Of a stretch of 7,611 nucleotides of DNA, positions 1 to 7,586 are shown piece by piece. A program made the position numbers and the translations under genes. This DNA comes from Dictyoglomaceae bacterium. Lineage in GTDB: Bacteria > Dictyoglomota > Dictyoglomia > Dictyoglomales > Dictyoglomaceae. The stretch lies in the NCBI GenBank assembly GCA_026417425.1, contig JAOADF010000113.1, forward strand, positions 1-7,611, written 5' to 3'. Each line of letters starts with the position of its first letter. Position 1 is the first letter of the stretch. The notes under the pieces were generated by a model that saw only the letters and a program-made list of their open reading frames with translations, was not told the DNA's origin and searched no databases.

Positions 1-59
1 GCTAAGGCAGGAGATTGCAAATCTCCCATTCCCCGGTTCGAGTCCGGGTGCCGCCTCCA
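1..59 (+). tRNA. tRNA-Cys (anticodon GCA), 5' end cut off by the window
   Basis: The sequence begins in the D-loop, so the 5' acceptor strand and most of the D-arm are missing. The anticodon stem is 10-14 paired with 22-26, with loop ttgcaaa and anticodon GCA at 17-19. The T-arm is 32-36 paired with 44-48, with loop TTCGAGT. The 3' acceptor strand is 49-55, the discriminator base is T56 (U73, a known identity element for cysteinyl-tRNA synthetase), and CCA is encoded at 57-59. It is the first gene of a tRNA tandem with tRNA-Ala, 7 nt downstream, and shares its transcript. Its promoter lies outside the window. Confidence 0.96.
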
Positions 60-66
60 AAAAAGT

Positions 67-141
67 GGGGCTGTGGCGCAGAGGGAGCGCGCTTCCATGG
101 CACGGAAGAGGTCGGGGGTTCAAGTCCCCCCAGCTCCACCA
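67..141 (+). tRNA. tRNA-Ala (anticodon GGC)
   Basis: A full cloverleaf is visible. The acceptor stem is 67-73 with 131-137, and includes the G3-U70 wobble (G69 with T135) that defines alanine tRNAs. The D-stem is 76-79 with 87-90, the anticodon stem 92-96 with 104-108, and the T-stem 114-118 with 126-130 (loop TTCAAGT). The discriminator is A138 and CCA is encoded at 139-141. Anticodon GGC (99-101) reads GCC and GCU codons. The anticodon loop is atggcac, so position 32 is A and position 38 is C. The usual bacterial tRNA-Ala(GGC) has A32-U38, so this loop is slightly unusual. A protein gene starts 26 nt downstream. Confidence 0.97.
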
Positions 142-155
142 ATGAATAAATTTTT

Positions 156-187
156 AGGAGGGATTTTGTGAAATTCCTCTTTTTTTT
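156..187 (+). terminator. Terminator-like hairpin that also hides a ribosome binding site and start codon
   Basis: Bases 156-166 pair with 171-181 in an unbroken 11-bp stem (two pairs are G-U: 157/180 and 162/175) closed by the tetraloop TGTG at 167-170. The stem runs directly into six more Ts (182-187), and another seven-T run lies at 193-199. Shape and position, 14 nt after tRNA-Ala, fit an intrinsic terminator for the tRNA-Cys/tRNA-Ala transcript. The 5' arm contains the whole Shine-Dalgarno sequence (AGGAGGG, 156-162), and the loop contains the GTG start codon (168-170) of the next gene. It could act as a terminator, an attenuator, or a structure that blocks translation. Only three pairs are G-C, so it may be weak at high temperature. 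Purine-rich ribosome sites can also pair by chance with pyrimidine-rich signal-peptide codons. Confidence 0.5.
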
Positions 188-860
188 ATTAATTTTTTTC
201 TGGATTATAAATTTCTCTTTAGCAATAAAAAATGAAGATATAGACACATTACTAAAAATTGCTAAGGAGCAGGAAGATATTTTCTGGAAAAATCCTCAAA
301 AGAATTACATACCTTGGAATATATCAGTGGATTACTATACAAAACTTCTTCAAATTTATAATAATCTCCAATTTCAAGAAAAGCTAATTAGGCTCCATGT
401 AGAAGGATATATAATAAATAGCAAAAATCCAAATTTTTTTAATTTTCATTATGCTTACAATCCAAGCTATCCTATAAAAGTTATTGTATTAAATCTAAAA
501 AATTATCCAAGATTTGATTTGCCAATCTTTGAAAAGGTTTTACCTTTATTTATAACAATTCAAAATCATGGAGAAAAAACTTTAGATTTAAGCAAAATGA
601 AATTTTATCTTGAGAATACTGGAAATTATCGTGAAATATTGTTAAATAATGATCAATTATATAGTAATATTCTAAAAGGAAGTATTGATTCTTTGCCTAT
701 AAATAAAATAATAAAGCCCAAGGAGAATTTTTCCTTTATTCTTCTTTTTTCATATAATAGACCACCAAAAATTCTTAAAATAGATGTAGAAAATATTCAA
801 GTGAATTTAATATTTTTTGAAAATATCTTACTATCAGAACCTTCGATAATAAAAACTTAA
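168..860 (+). CDS. Small exported protein of unknown function
   Basis: I do not recognise the family of this 230-residue protein. Residues 1-19 form a typical signal peptide: Lys2, a long Phe/Leu/Ile core, and a Ser-Leu-Ala cleavage site before Ile20. No lipobox Cys is present, so the mature protein is probably released to the periplasm or outside. Residues about 20-75 look helical. Residues about 100-220 alternate hydrophobic and polar residues around a segment of the type ITIQNHGEKTLDL, which resembles an immunoglobulin-like beta sandwich of the general DUF4352 kind; this is a resemblance only. The GTG start is chosen for the strong AGGAGGG at 156-162 and the intact signal peptide. That site and the start codon lie inside a terminator-like hairpin. 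The nfnA gene begins 20 nt after the stop, so co-transcription with nfnAB is likely, though no functional link is obvious. Confidence 0.85.
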   Translation: MKFLFFLLIFFWIINFSLAIKNEDIDTLLKIAKEQEDIFWKNPQKNYIPWNISVDYYTKLLQIYNNLQFQEKLIRLHVEGYIINSKNPNFFNFHYAYNPSYPIKVIVLNLKNYPRFDLPIFEKVLPLFITIQNHGEKTLDLSKMKFYLENTGNYREILLNNDQLYSNILKGSIDSLPINKIIKPKENFSFILLFSYNRPPKILKIDVENIQVNLIFFENILLSEPSIIKT

Positions 861-865
861 TTCTT

Positions 866-873
866 AAGGAGGG
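866..873 (+). promoter_or_regulatory. Ribosome binding site deciding the TTG start of nfnA
   Basis: AAGGAGGG lies 7 nt upstream of the TTG at 881, an ideal spacing. No ATG is available nearby in frame, and the protein start this gives (Met-Tyr-Arg-Ile) matches where the FAD-domain fold of this family begins. Confidence 0.9.
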
Positions 874-880
874 AAAAGGA

Positions 881-3107
<2,227 letters not shown>

Positions 3108-3109
3108 AC

Positions 3110-3138
3110 TTGCATATAATTCAATGTTTCCTTATAAT
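3110..3138 (+). promoter_or_regulatory. Promoter of tRNA-Arg and probably the three genes after it
   Basis: A perfect TATAAT at 3133-3138 follows a poor -35 element TTGCAT (3110-3115) with a 17-bp spacer. Transcription should start near 3145-3146, only 2-3 nt before the mature tRNA end at 3148. A second TATAAT at 3115-3120 overlaps the -35 element and might serve as an alternative -10 with a start near 3127, but it lacks a convincing -35. The promoter begins 3 nt after the nfnB stop codon. Confidence 0.65.
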
Positions 3139-3147
3139 GTAATGTGG

Positions 3148-3224
3148 GCGCCCGTAGCTCAATAGGATAGAGCGGCGGACTACGAATCCGTAGGTTAGAG
3201 GTTCAAGTCCTCTCGGGCGCACCA
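3148..3224 (+). tRNA. tRNA-Arg (anticodon ACG)
   Basis: The complete cloverleaf has acceptor stem 3148-3154 with 3214-3220, and anticodon stem 3175-3179 with 3187-3191 (last pair G-U). The loop is ctacgaa, with anticodon ACG at 3182-3184. The T-stem is 3197-3201 with 3209-3213 and loop TTCAAGT. The discriminator is A3221 and CCA is encoded at 3222-3224. A34 is expected to be changed to inosine by TadA so that CGU, CGC and CGA are read. Nearby protein genes use mostly AGA for Arg. A protein start codon lies just 16 nt past the CCA, so 3' processing of the tRNA would free an mRNA with a very short leader. Confidence 0.97.
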
Positions 3225-3229
3225 TTAAA

Positions 3230-3236
3230 GGGAGGG
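3230..3236 (+). promoter_or_regulatory. Ribosome binding site between tRNA-Arg and the next gene
   Basis: GGGAGGG fills most of the 16-nt gap between the tRNA CCA end and the ATG at 3241, with 4-5 nt spacing. There is no room for a separate promoter, so the gene must be read from the tRNA promoter or from further upstream. Confidence 0.85.
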
Positions 3237-3240
3237 TTAA

Positions 3241-3807
3241 ATGAGAAAGTTATTATTGGGTTTATTTTTGTTTATATTTTTAATAAATATTTCCTTTGGG
3301 GAAACCTTGTGGGGATTTTCTTTACAAGAGGGAGCTTATTATTTCTCTAGTTATATAGATTTGGGACTATTTATTTCTCCTTTAATGCCCTATGGACTCT
3401 TTATACTTTCCCCTGAGAGAAATATAAGATTTTGGGTAGGTGCTTCTTTAAACGAATCTTTTAGAATAGGGGGTGGTTTTAAATTTTATCCTAATCTTGT
3501 TTTAAATATTGAATTTAGAGATAACGAAAAATATTTAGAAGTATTGATTCCCTTTATATTAGAAAAACTTTATGGTGGAGTTCAAATTAATATTGGAATT
3601 TTAGGAAGTACAAGTATAAATATTGAATCTGCTTTTTCATATCCAATAAACAAGTCATTATCTCTTGGAACCTATATTTATTTTCCTTTTACAAAACCCG
3701 GTAAGGTATTTGTCTTTGGGAAATATTATTGGAAAGATTACTATTGGTCCTTAGCTTTTGATGGGGAAAATATATTATTAGGTGTATTAAGGTATTTAAA
3801 ATTTTAA
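3241..3807 (+). CDS. Small exported beta-rich protein, possibly an outer-membrane barrel
   Basis: I do not recognise the family of this 188-residue protein. Residues 1-20 are a signal peptide (Arg2-Lys3, a Leu/Phe/Ile core, Ser-Phe-Gly before Glu21). The rest is rich in aromatic and Gly residues in short alternating stretches, such as the segments near 75-95, 108-130 and 150-188, separated by turns rich in Asn, Pro and Gly. The last residue is Phe, preceded by an alternating stretch (LLGVLRYLKF), which is the usual C-terminal signal of outer-membrane beta barrels. This suggests a small 8-strand-type barrel or a surface beta protein, by inference only. It is preceded closely by tRNA-Arg and followed 17 nt later by the DUF4388 gene. 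The ATG start has a strong ribosome site. Confidence 0.85.
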   Translation: MRKLLLGLFLFIFLINISFGETLWGFSLQEGAYYFSSYIDLGLFISPLMPYGLFILSPERNIRFWVGASLNESFRIGGGFKFYPNLVLNIEFRDNEKYLEVLIPFILEKLYGGVQINIGILGSTSINIESAFSYPINKSLSLGTYIYFPFTKPGKVFVFGKYYWKDYYWSLAFDGENILLGVLRYLKF

Positions 3808-3809
3808 AA

Positions 3810-3841
3810 AAGGAGAGATGAAAATTGCCTTTAACAGGTAA
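3810..3841 (+). promoter_or_regulatory. Ribosome binding site with a decoy ATG ahead of the true TTG start
   Basis: AAGGAGAG (3810-3817) serves the TTG at 3825 with about 9 nt spacing from AGGAG. Between them, an ATG at 3818 opens a different frame of seven codons (MKIAFNR) that stops at 3839-3841. This ATG is only 2 nt from GGAG, too close for normal initiation. The TTG start is preferred because it yields MPLTGNL, the usual beginning of DUF4388 proteins. Confidence 0.6.
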
Positions 3842-4643
3842 TTTGAGAGAATTTGATCTTGCCTCTTTGATTCAGTTTATAAGTGGAAAATCAGAAACAG
3901 GAACATTGGTTATACAAAGAAGTTATAGAAATGGTAATATTTATTTTAAAAATGGAAGGGTAATTCATGCACAAGCAAGAAATTTATCCGGAATGGATGC
4001 TTTTTTTGACCTTTTTACATGGAATGAAGGAAATTTTGAATTTAAATCAGGAAGTTTGCCTGATATTCCTGCATCTATAGACCTTTCTCCAGAAGCTTTA
4101 ATATTAGAGGCTGCAAGGGTTATTGATGAATGGCAATTAAAAAGACAGCAACTTAAATCTTTAACTTGTGTGCCTTATTTTGTAAATCCTGAATTTGCTA
4201 TTCCTTCTACAGTTCAAGTTTTACTTTTAAGAAAAAAACCAGAAACAATGACCTATGAAGAAAAGGAAAGACTAATTTTAGCTAATATAGATGGTAAAAG
4301 AGATTTTGCAACAGTTGCTCGAATGAGTGGTGTGGTTACCTTAATGGCCATAAGTGTTGTTTTAGAAAATATCTCTTTAGGAAGATTAGCCATCAAAGAT
4401 TTAGTTGATCTTCAAGAGATTATTCCGGAACTTTTAGGTAATGTGAGCTCTCCCTTTACCCCTGTTCAGAAGATGATAAAAGCTATAGATGGAAATAGAA
4501 ATCTTGAAGAGATCCTCTTGGAAATTGAAGAAGAAAGAGGTAAAATTATTCCGGAATTTGTAAATCTTGTCAAAGCAAGAAGAATAAGATTAAAAAAAGG
4601 AAGCGAATATCTTAGTAGATTGGAACAGGAGAGATTATATTAA
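3825..4643 (+). CDS. DUF4388 (PATAN) domain protein with two winged-helix-like repeats
   Basis: This 272-residue cytoplasmic protein begins with a PATAN/DUF4388 domain at about 1-75: the canonical MPLTGNLREFDLASLIQFI opening, a GTLVIQ strand, GNIYFKNGRVIHA at 37-49, and FFDLFTWNEGNFEF at 60-73. Such domains mediate protein contacts in signalling, motility and polarity systems (for example PatA-type regulators); none has a catalytic site. Two similar segments follow. One near 150-192 contains ANIDGKRDFATVARMSG, and the other near 214-257 contains KAIDGNRNLEEILLEI. Both fit the small winged-helix units often attached to PATAN domains. No signal peptide or membrane span is present. The partner is unknown. 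The gene sits between the exported beta-rich protein and the FAD oxidoreductase with short gaps, so it is likely co-expressed with both. Start: TTG. Confidence 0.87.
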   Translation: MPLTGNLREFDLASLIQFISGKSETGTLVIQRSYRNGNIYFKNGRVIHAQARNLSGMDAFFDLFTWNEGNFEFKSGSLPDIPASIDLSPEALILEAARVIDEWQLKRQQLKSLTCVPYFVNPEFAIPSTVQVLLLRKKPETMTYEEKERLILANIDGKRDFATVARMSGVVTLMAISVVLENISLGRLAIKDLVDLQEIIPELLGNVSSPFTPVQKMIKAIDGNRNLEEILLEIEEERGKIIPEFVNLVKARRIRLKKGSEYLSRLEQERLY

Positions 4644-4651
4644 TTAAAAAG

Positions 4652-6055
4652 ATGAGATACGATGTAATTATTATAGGTGGAGGACCTGCAGGAATTTTTA
4701 GTGCTTTAACATTAGTAAATTCCCAAAGGTCCTTAAAAGTTTTATTAATAGAAAAAGGAGAAATAACAAGTAAAAGGGTTTGTCCTGCAAGAATAGACCA
4801 TAAAACTTGTATTTTATGCTCTCGATGTGCTCTAGTAACAGGTTGGGGTGGGGCAGGAGCTTTTAGTGATGGAAAATTAACCTTTTCAACGGAAGTTGGT
4901 GGTTGGCTAAAGGATTATATAGGTGAAAACAGACTTTTAGAACTAATGGATGTGGTAGATAAGATATATACAAGTTTTGGTGCAAGTCAACCAACTATTA
5001 AACCTGATCCAATAATATTTGAAAATTTTCAAAAAAAAGCAATATCAGCAGATTTAAGACTTATTTATTTTTCCATCAGACATTTAGGAACAGAAAACTG
5101 TGCTCCTATTCTTTTAAACATGTATGAATATCTTAAAGATAAAATAGATATTCTTTTGAATAAACAAGTATCAAAATTGTTAGTAGATAAAGGAAAAATA
5201 TACGGAGTAGAATTGGAAAATGGAGAGATCTATTATAGTGATTATGTAATAGTAGCACCAGGAAGGGAAGGAGCAAAGTGGCTAAGTGAGGAAGGAAAAA
5301 GAATAGGTCTTTCTTGGACTATTAATCCTGTAGATATTGGGGTTAGAGTAGAGATTCCTGCAATAGTGATGAAGGAGTTAACTGACCATCTTTATGAAGC
5401 AAAATTTATATATTATACAAAAACCTTTGATGATAAAGTGAGAACCTTTTGTATGAATCCTTACGGGGAAGTTGTTATGGAACAAAATGAAGGAATAATA
5501 TCTGTTAATGGTCATAGCTTTGCAGAAAAAAAGACAGAGAATACCAATTTTGCCATTTTGGTTTCAAAGAATTTTACAGAACCCTTTAAAGATCCAATTT
5601 CCTATGGAAGAGCCATTGGAAGTCTTGCTAATCTTCTGAGTAATGGCATAATCCTTCAAAGATTAGGAGATTTACTTGCAGGAAGAAGGTCTACTTGGGA
5701 AAGATTACAAAAGGGAATGGTGATTCCAACTTTAAAAGAGGCAATCCCTGGAGATTTAAGTTTAGTATTGCCTTATAGATATTTGGTTAATATTATTGAG
5801 ATGCTCCAAGCCTTAGATAAGGTAACTCCTGGCGTTTATTCCCGTCATACTCTTTTATATGGTGTAGAGGTAAAATTTTATTCTGCAAGGGTAAAACTTT
5901 CTTCTTCCTTAGAGACGGAGATAAAAAATCTTTTTGCAATAGGAGATGGGGCAGGAATTACAAGGGGTTTAACTCAAGCTTCTTGTTCGGGAATATTAGT
6001 AGGACAAGAGATAATAAAAAGATTATCCCTTCCCCTTCCTTCTTTTAAATTTTAA
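4652..6055 (+). CDS. FAD-dependent oxidoreductase of the COG2509 type
   Basis: This 467-residue cytoplasmic flavoprotein has unknown substrate. An FAD-binding Rossmann loop GGGPAG is at 9-14, with Glu34 closing the second strand. The family hallmark follows: Cys44-Pro, then Cys53-x2-Cys56-x2-Cys59, and GWGGAGAFSDGKL at 64-76. An APGREGAKW segment at 202-210 and a C-terminal FAD motif IGDGAGITRG at 430-439 complete the fold; SCSG at 444-447 contributes near the flavin. The four cysteines could bind an iron-sulfur cluster or zinc. The family has been linked to COG2509 'uncharacterised FAD-dependent dehydrogenase'; length is normal. The ATG start is not preceded by a close ribosome site. The nearest AGGAG (4627-4631) is about 20 nt upstream, so re-initiation after the preceding stop (8 nt away) or a rare ATT start at 4643 is possible. 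The 3' end overlaps the convergent amidohydrolase gene by 11 bp. Confidence 0.88.
   Translation: MRYDVIIIGGGPAGIFSALTLVNSQRSLKVLLIEKGEITSKRVCPARIDHKTCILCSRCALVTGWGGAGAFSDGKLTFSTEVGGWLKDYIGENRLLELMDVVDKIYTSFGASQPTIKPDPIIFENFQKKAISADLRLIYFSIRHLGTENCAPILLNMYEYLKDKIDILLNKQVSKLLVDKGKIYGVELENGEIYYSDYVIVAPGREGAKWLSEEGKRIGLSWTINPVDIGVRVEIPAIVMKELTDHLYEAKFIYYTKTFDDKVRTFCMNPYGEVVMEQNEGIISVNGHSFAEKKTENTNFAILVSKNFTEPFKDPISYGRAIGSLANLLSNGIILQRLGDLLAGRRSTWERLQKGMVIPTLKEAIPGDLSLVLPYRYLVNIIEMLQALDKVTPGVYSRHTLLYGVEVKFYSARVKLSSSLETEIKNLFAIGDGAGITRGLTQASCSGILVGQEIIKRLSLPLPSFKF
6026..6046 (+). other. Pure pyrimidine tract at the end of the oxidoreductase gene
   Basis: Twenty-one consecutive C or T bases encode the Leu/Pro-rich tail (LPLPSF) and reach into the overlap with the convergent gene. 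No GC-rich hairpin with a T run is found near either stop codon. The + strand RNA here is C-rich and free of G, the composition Rho prefers, so a Rho-dependent end to the upstream transcript is possible. This is inference from composition only. Confidence 0.3.
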
Positions 6056-7571
6056 TATCTTCTTTTTTATAAACCAATTGTCCCTTTGAAATAGTTGCAA
6101 TTACTTCAAGTGATGAATAAAACTCCTTTGGATTTACAGAAAAGGGATCTTTATTTAAAAATACGATATCCGCAATTTTTCCTCTGCTTAAAGAGCCCTT
6201 CTTCTTTTCTAGAAAGGATAAATAAGCTCCATTATAAGTGAAAATTTTTAATGCTTCAAAAATATTTAAACTTTCTTCAGGATTGGGATGATTCAAGGTA
6301 GAATGAATTCCCATTAATGGGTCTAATGGGGTAATAGAGCTATCAGATCCTCCTCCCATTGTTATACCTTCATTATACAATTCCCGTAATGGGATTATTC
6401 TTCTTGCTCTTTCTTTTCCTAAATAATTTTCATAAAGTTTTCCTTGCCCTCCCCAAAAATGCAAAAAGCTTGGTTGAACTGAAATATTTAATCCTAACTC
6501 TCTTGCAAGTTTAATATGTTCTATTTTTGGATATTCAAAATGTTCTATCCTATGTCTATGATCTTCCCTTGGATAATTTTTTAAAATTTTTTTATAAGTT
6601 TTAAGAATAAGATCTATCCCTCTATCACCTACAGCATGAAAGGCTATCTGTAGACCATCATTGTGGGCGGATTTAATAAAACTTTCTAAAGTTTCTGGTT
6701 CCCAATATAGTATCCCATAATTATTTTCGTCTTCTTTGTATGGCTCAAAAAAGGCTGCTGTTTTACTACTCACAGATCCATCTATTAGAAGACATCCTCC
6801 AATTCTTGGAAGGTTTATGGACTTCACCTTGGAGATAGATGTGGTTTGATAATAAATTACCAATTGTACTGGGAGATAATGTTCAATTCCTAATAAAAGA
6901 TTGGGAGTATTAGGGGGAGAAGTATAACCGCCTTCTAATGTATGAATGGTAGTTATTCCTTTTTCTATAGCTTTTCTTGTTACTTTTATAATTCCTTGAA
7001 TGAGTAAAGATGGATCAATCTTTTGATAGACCTTTCCTACAGCTATCTGATGGGCTCTTGCCTTCAATACATTATCTTCTTTACCTTCTAAAGAAGGAAT
7101 ATCTAAAAGTTTTTCTGCTAACGTATTTATTATACTTGAATGAGAATCTTTTCTTATAATAAAAACAGGATGATAAGGAAAATTTTTATCCAATTCTTCT
7201 CTGCTTATATTTCTTTTCTCATCAATATTTTGAGGCTCAAATTCTTTCGCAACAATCCATTCTCCTTTTGGAGTATTATCTCTTATCGCTTCTAAAACAT
7301 TAATTATATCCTTTATTGAAGTAAACTTACTAAGATCTAAAAAGATTTCAGAAAGGGCAGTATTTGCCAAATGAACATGGCAATCAATAAAACCAGGTAG
7401 ACCATAAAAAGAAGAGAAATCAAGAATATGAAAATCTAAAGATTCAGGGGGATTTCCTTTTCCTAAATCAATTACAATGTCATTTTTAATTAAAATCCAA
7501 TTTACTTCTGGATTACTCTTATCCTGAGTATAAATTTTATTTCCAACTATTAATATTTTTCTTTCTTGCAT
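6045..7571 (-). CDS. YtcJ-type amidohydrolase (Amidohydro_3, COG1574)
   Basis: This 508-residue cytoplasmic, metal-dependent TIM-barrel hydrolase belongs to the family containing YtcJ and N-substituted formamide deformylase; its substrate is unknown. Visible motifs are PGFIDCHVHL at 59-68 (metal ligands His65 and His67), DSHSSIINT at 142-150, IDGSVSSKTA at 263-272, FHAVGDRGID at 311-320 (His312), HRIEHFE at 340-346 (His344), and GGGSDSSITPLDP at 406-418 (Asp410, expected catalytic). The C-terminal small domain resumes near GSLSRGKIADIVFLNKDP. Where many relatives have Lys four residues before the DGS motif, this protein has Cys260 by my alignment. There is no signal peptide. An in-frame TGA at 7584-7586 (read on the - strand) lies four codons before the ATG, which fixes the start. 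No ribosome site is present, and an extended -10 box lies at leaderless distance. Divergent neighbours, if any, lie outside the window. Confidence 0.92.
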   Translation of the reverse strand: MQERKILIVGNKIYTQDKSNPEVNWILIKNDIVIDLGKGNPPESLDFHILDFSSFYGLPGFIDCHVHLANTALSEIFLDLSKFTSIKDIINVLEAIRDNTPKGEWIVAKEFEPQNIDEKRNISREELDKNFPYHPVFIIRKDSHSSIINTLAEKLLDIPSLEGKEDNVLKARAHQIAVGKVYQKIDPSLLIQGIIKVTRKAIEKGITTIHTLEGGYTSPPNTPNLLLGIEHYLPVQLVIYYQTTSISKVKSINLPRIGGCLLIDGSVSSKTAAFFEPYKEDENNYGILYWEPETLESFIKSAHNDGLQIAFHAVGDRGIDLILKTYKKILKNYPREDHRHRIEHFEYPKIEHIKLARELGLNISVQPSFLHFWGGQGKLYENYLGKERARRIIPLRELYNEGITMGGGSDSSITPLDPLMGIHSTLNHPNPEESLNIFEALKIFTYNGAYLSFLEKKKGSLSRGKIADIVFLNKDPFSVNPKEFYSSLEVIATISKGQLVYKKEDIKI

Positions 7572-7577
7572 ATAAAA

Positions 7578-7586
7578 ATTATATCA
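7578..7586 (-). promoter_or_regulatory. Extended -10 promoter giving a leaderless amidohydrolase mRNA
   Basis: Read on the - strand, TGATATAAT (7586 down to 7578) is a perfect -10 box with the TG extension. Six bases separate it from the A of the ATG at 7571, the normal distance to a transcription start. A -35 at 7601-7606 (TTACTT, 17-bp spacer) is poor, as is usual with extended -10 promoters. The region shows no Shine-Dalgarno sequence. Confidence 0.68.

Noticed and set aside
2..247. An 81-residue reading frame on the - strand containing GLEPPTSS and GGGTRTRTGE
   Set aside because: It is the antisense of the tRNA-Cys and tRNA-Ala genes. Such tRNA-derived peptides are a well-known annotation artefact that recurs in databases because tRNAs are conserved.
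817..850. A possible promoter for nfnA (TTGAAA at 817-822 and GATAAT at 845-850)
   Set aside because: The spacer is 22 bp, too long, and no other -35 fits the GATAAT box. It remains the only weak candidate if the upstream hairpin terminates fully.
856..868. A small inverted repeat (CTTAA and TTAAG) covering the stop of the exported-protein gene
   Set aside because: Five mostly A-T pairs with a 3-nt loop are too weak to form a meaningful RNA structure.
6010..6027. An inverted repeat (GATAAT with ATTATC) near the end of the oxidoreductase gene
   Set aside because: The stem is only 6 bp and almost all A-T, and no T run follows on either strand, so it is unlikely to be a terminator.
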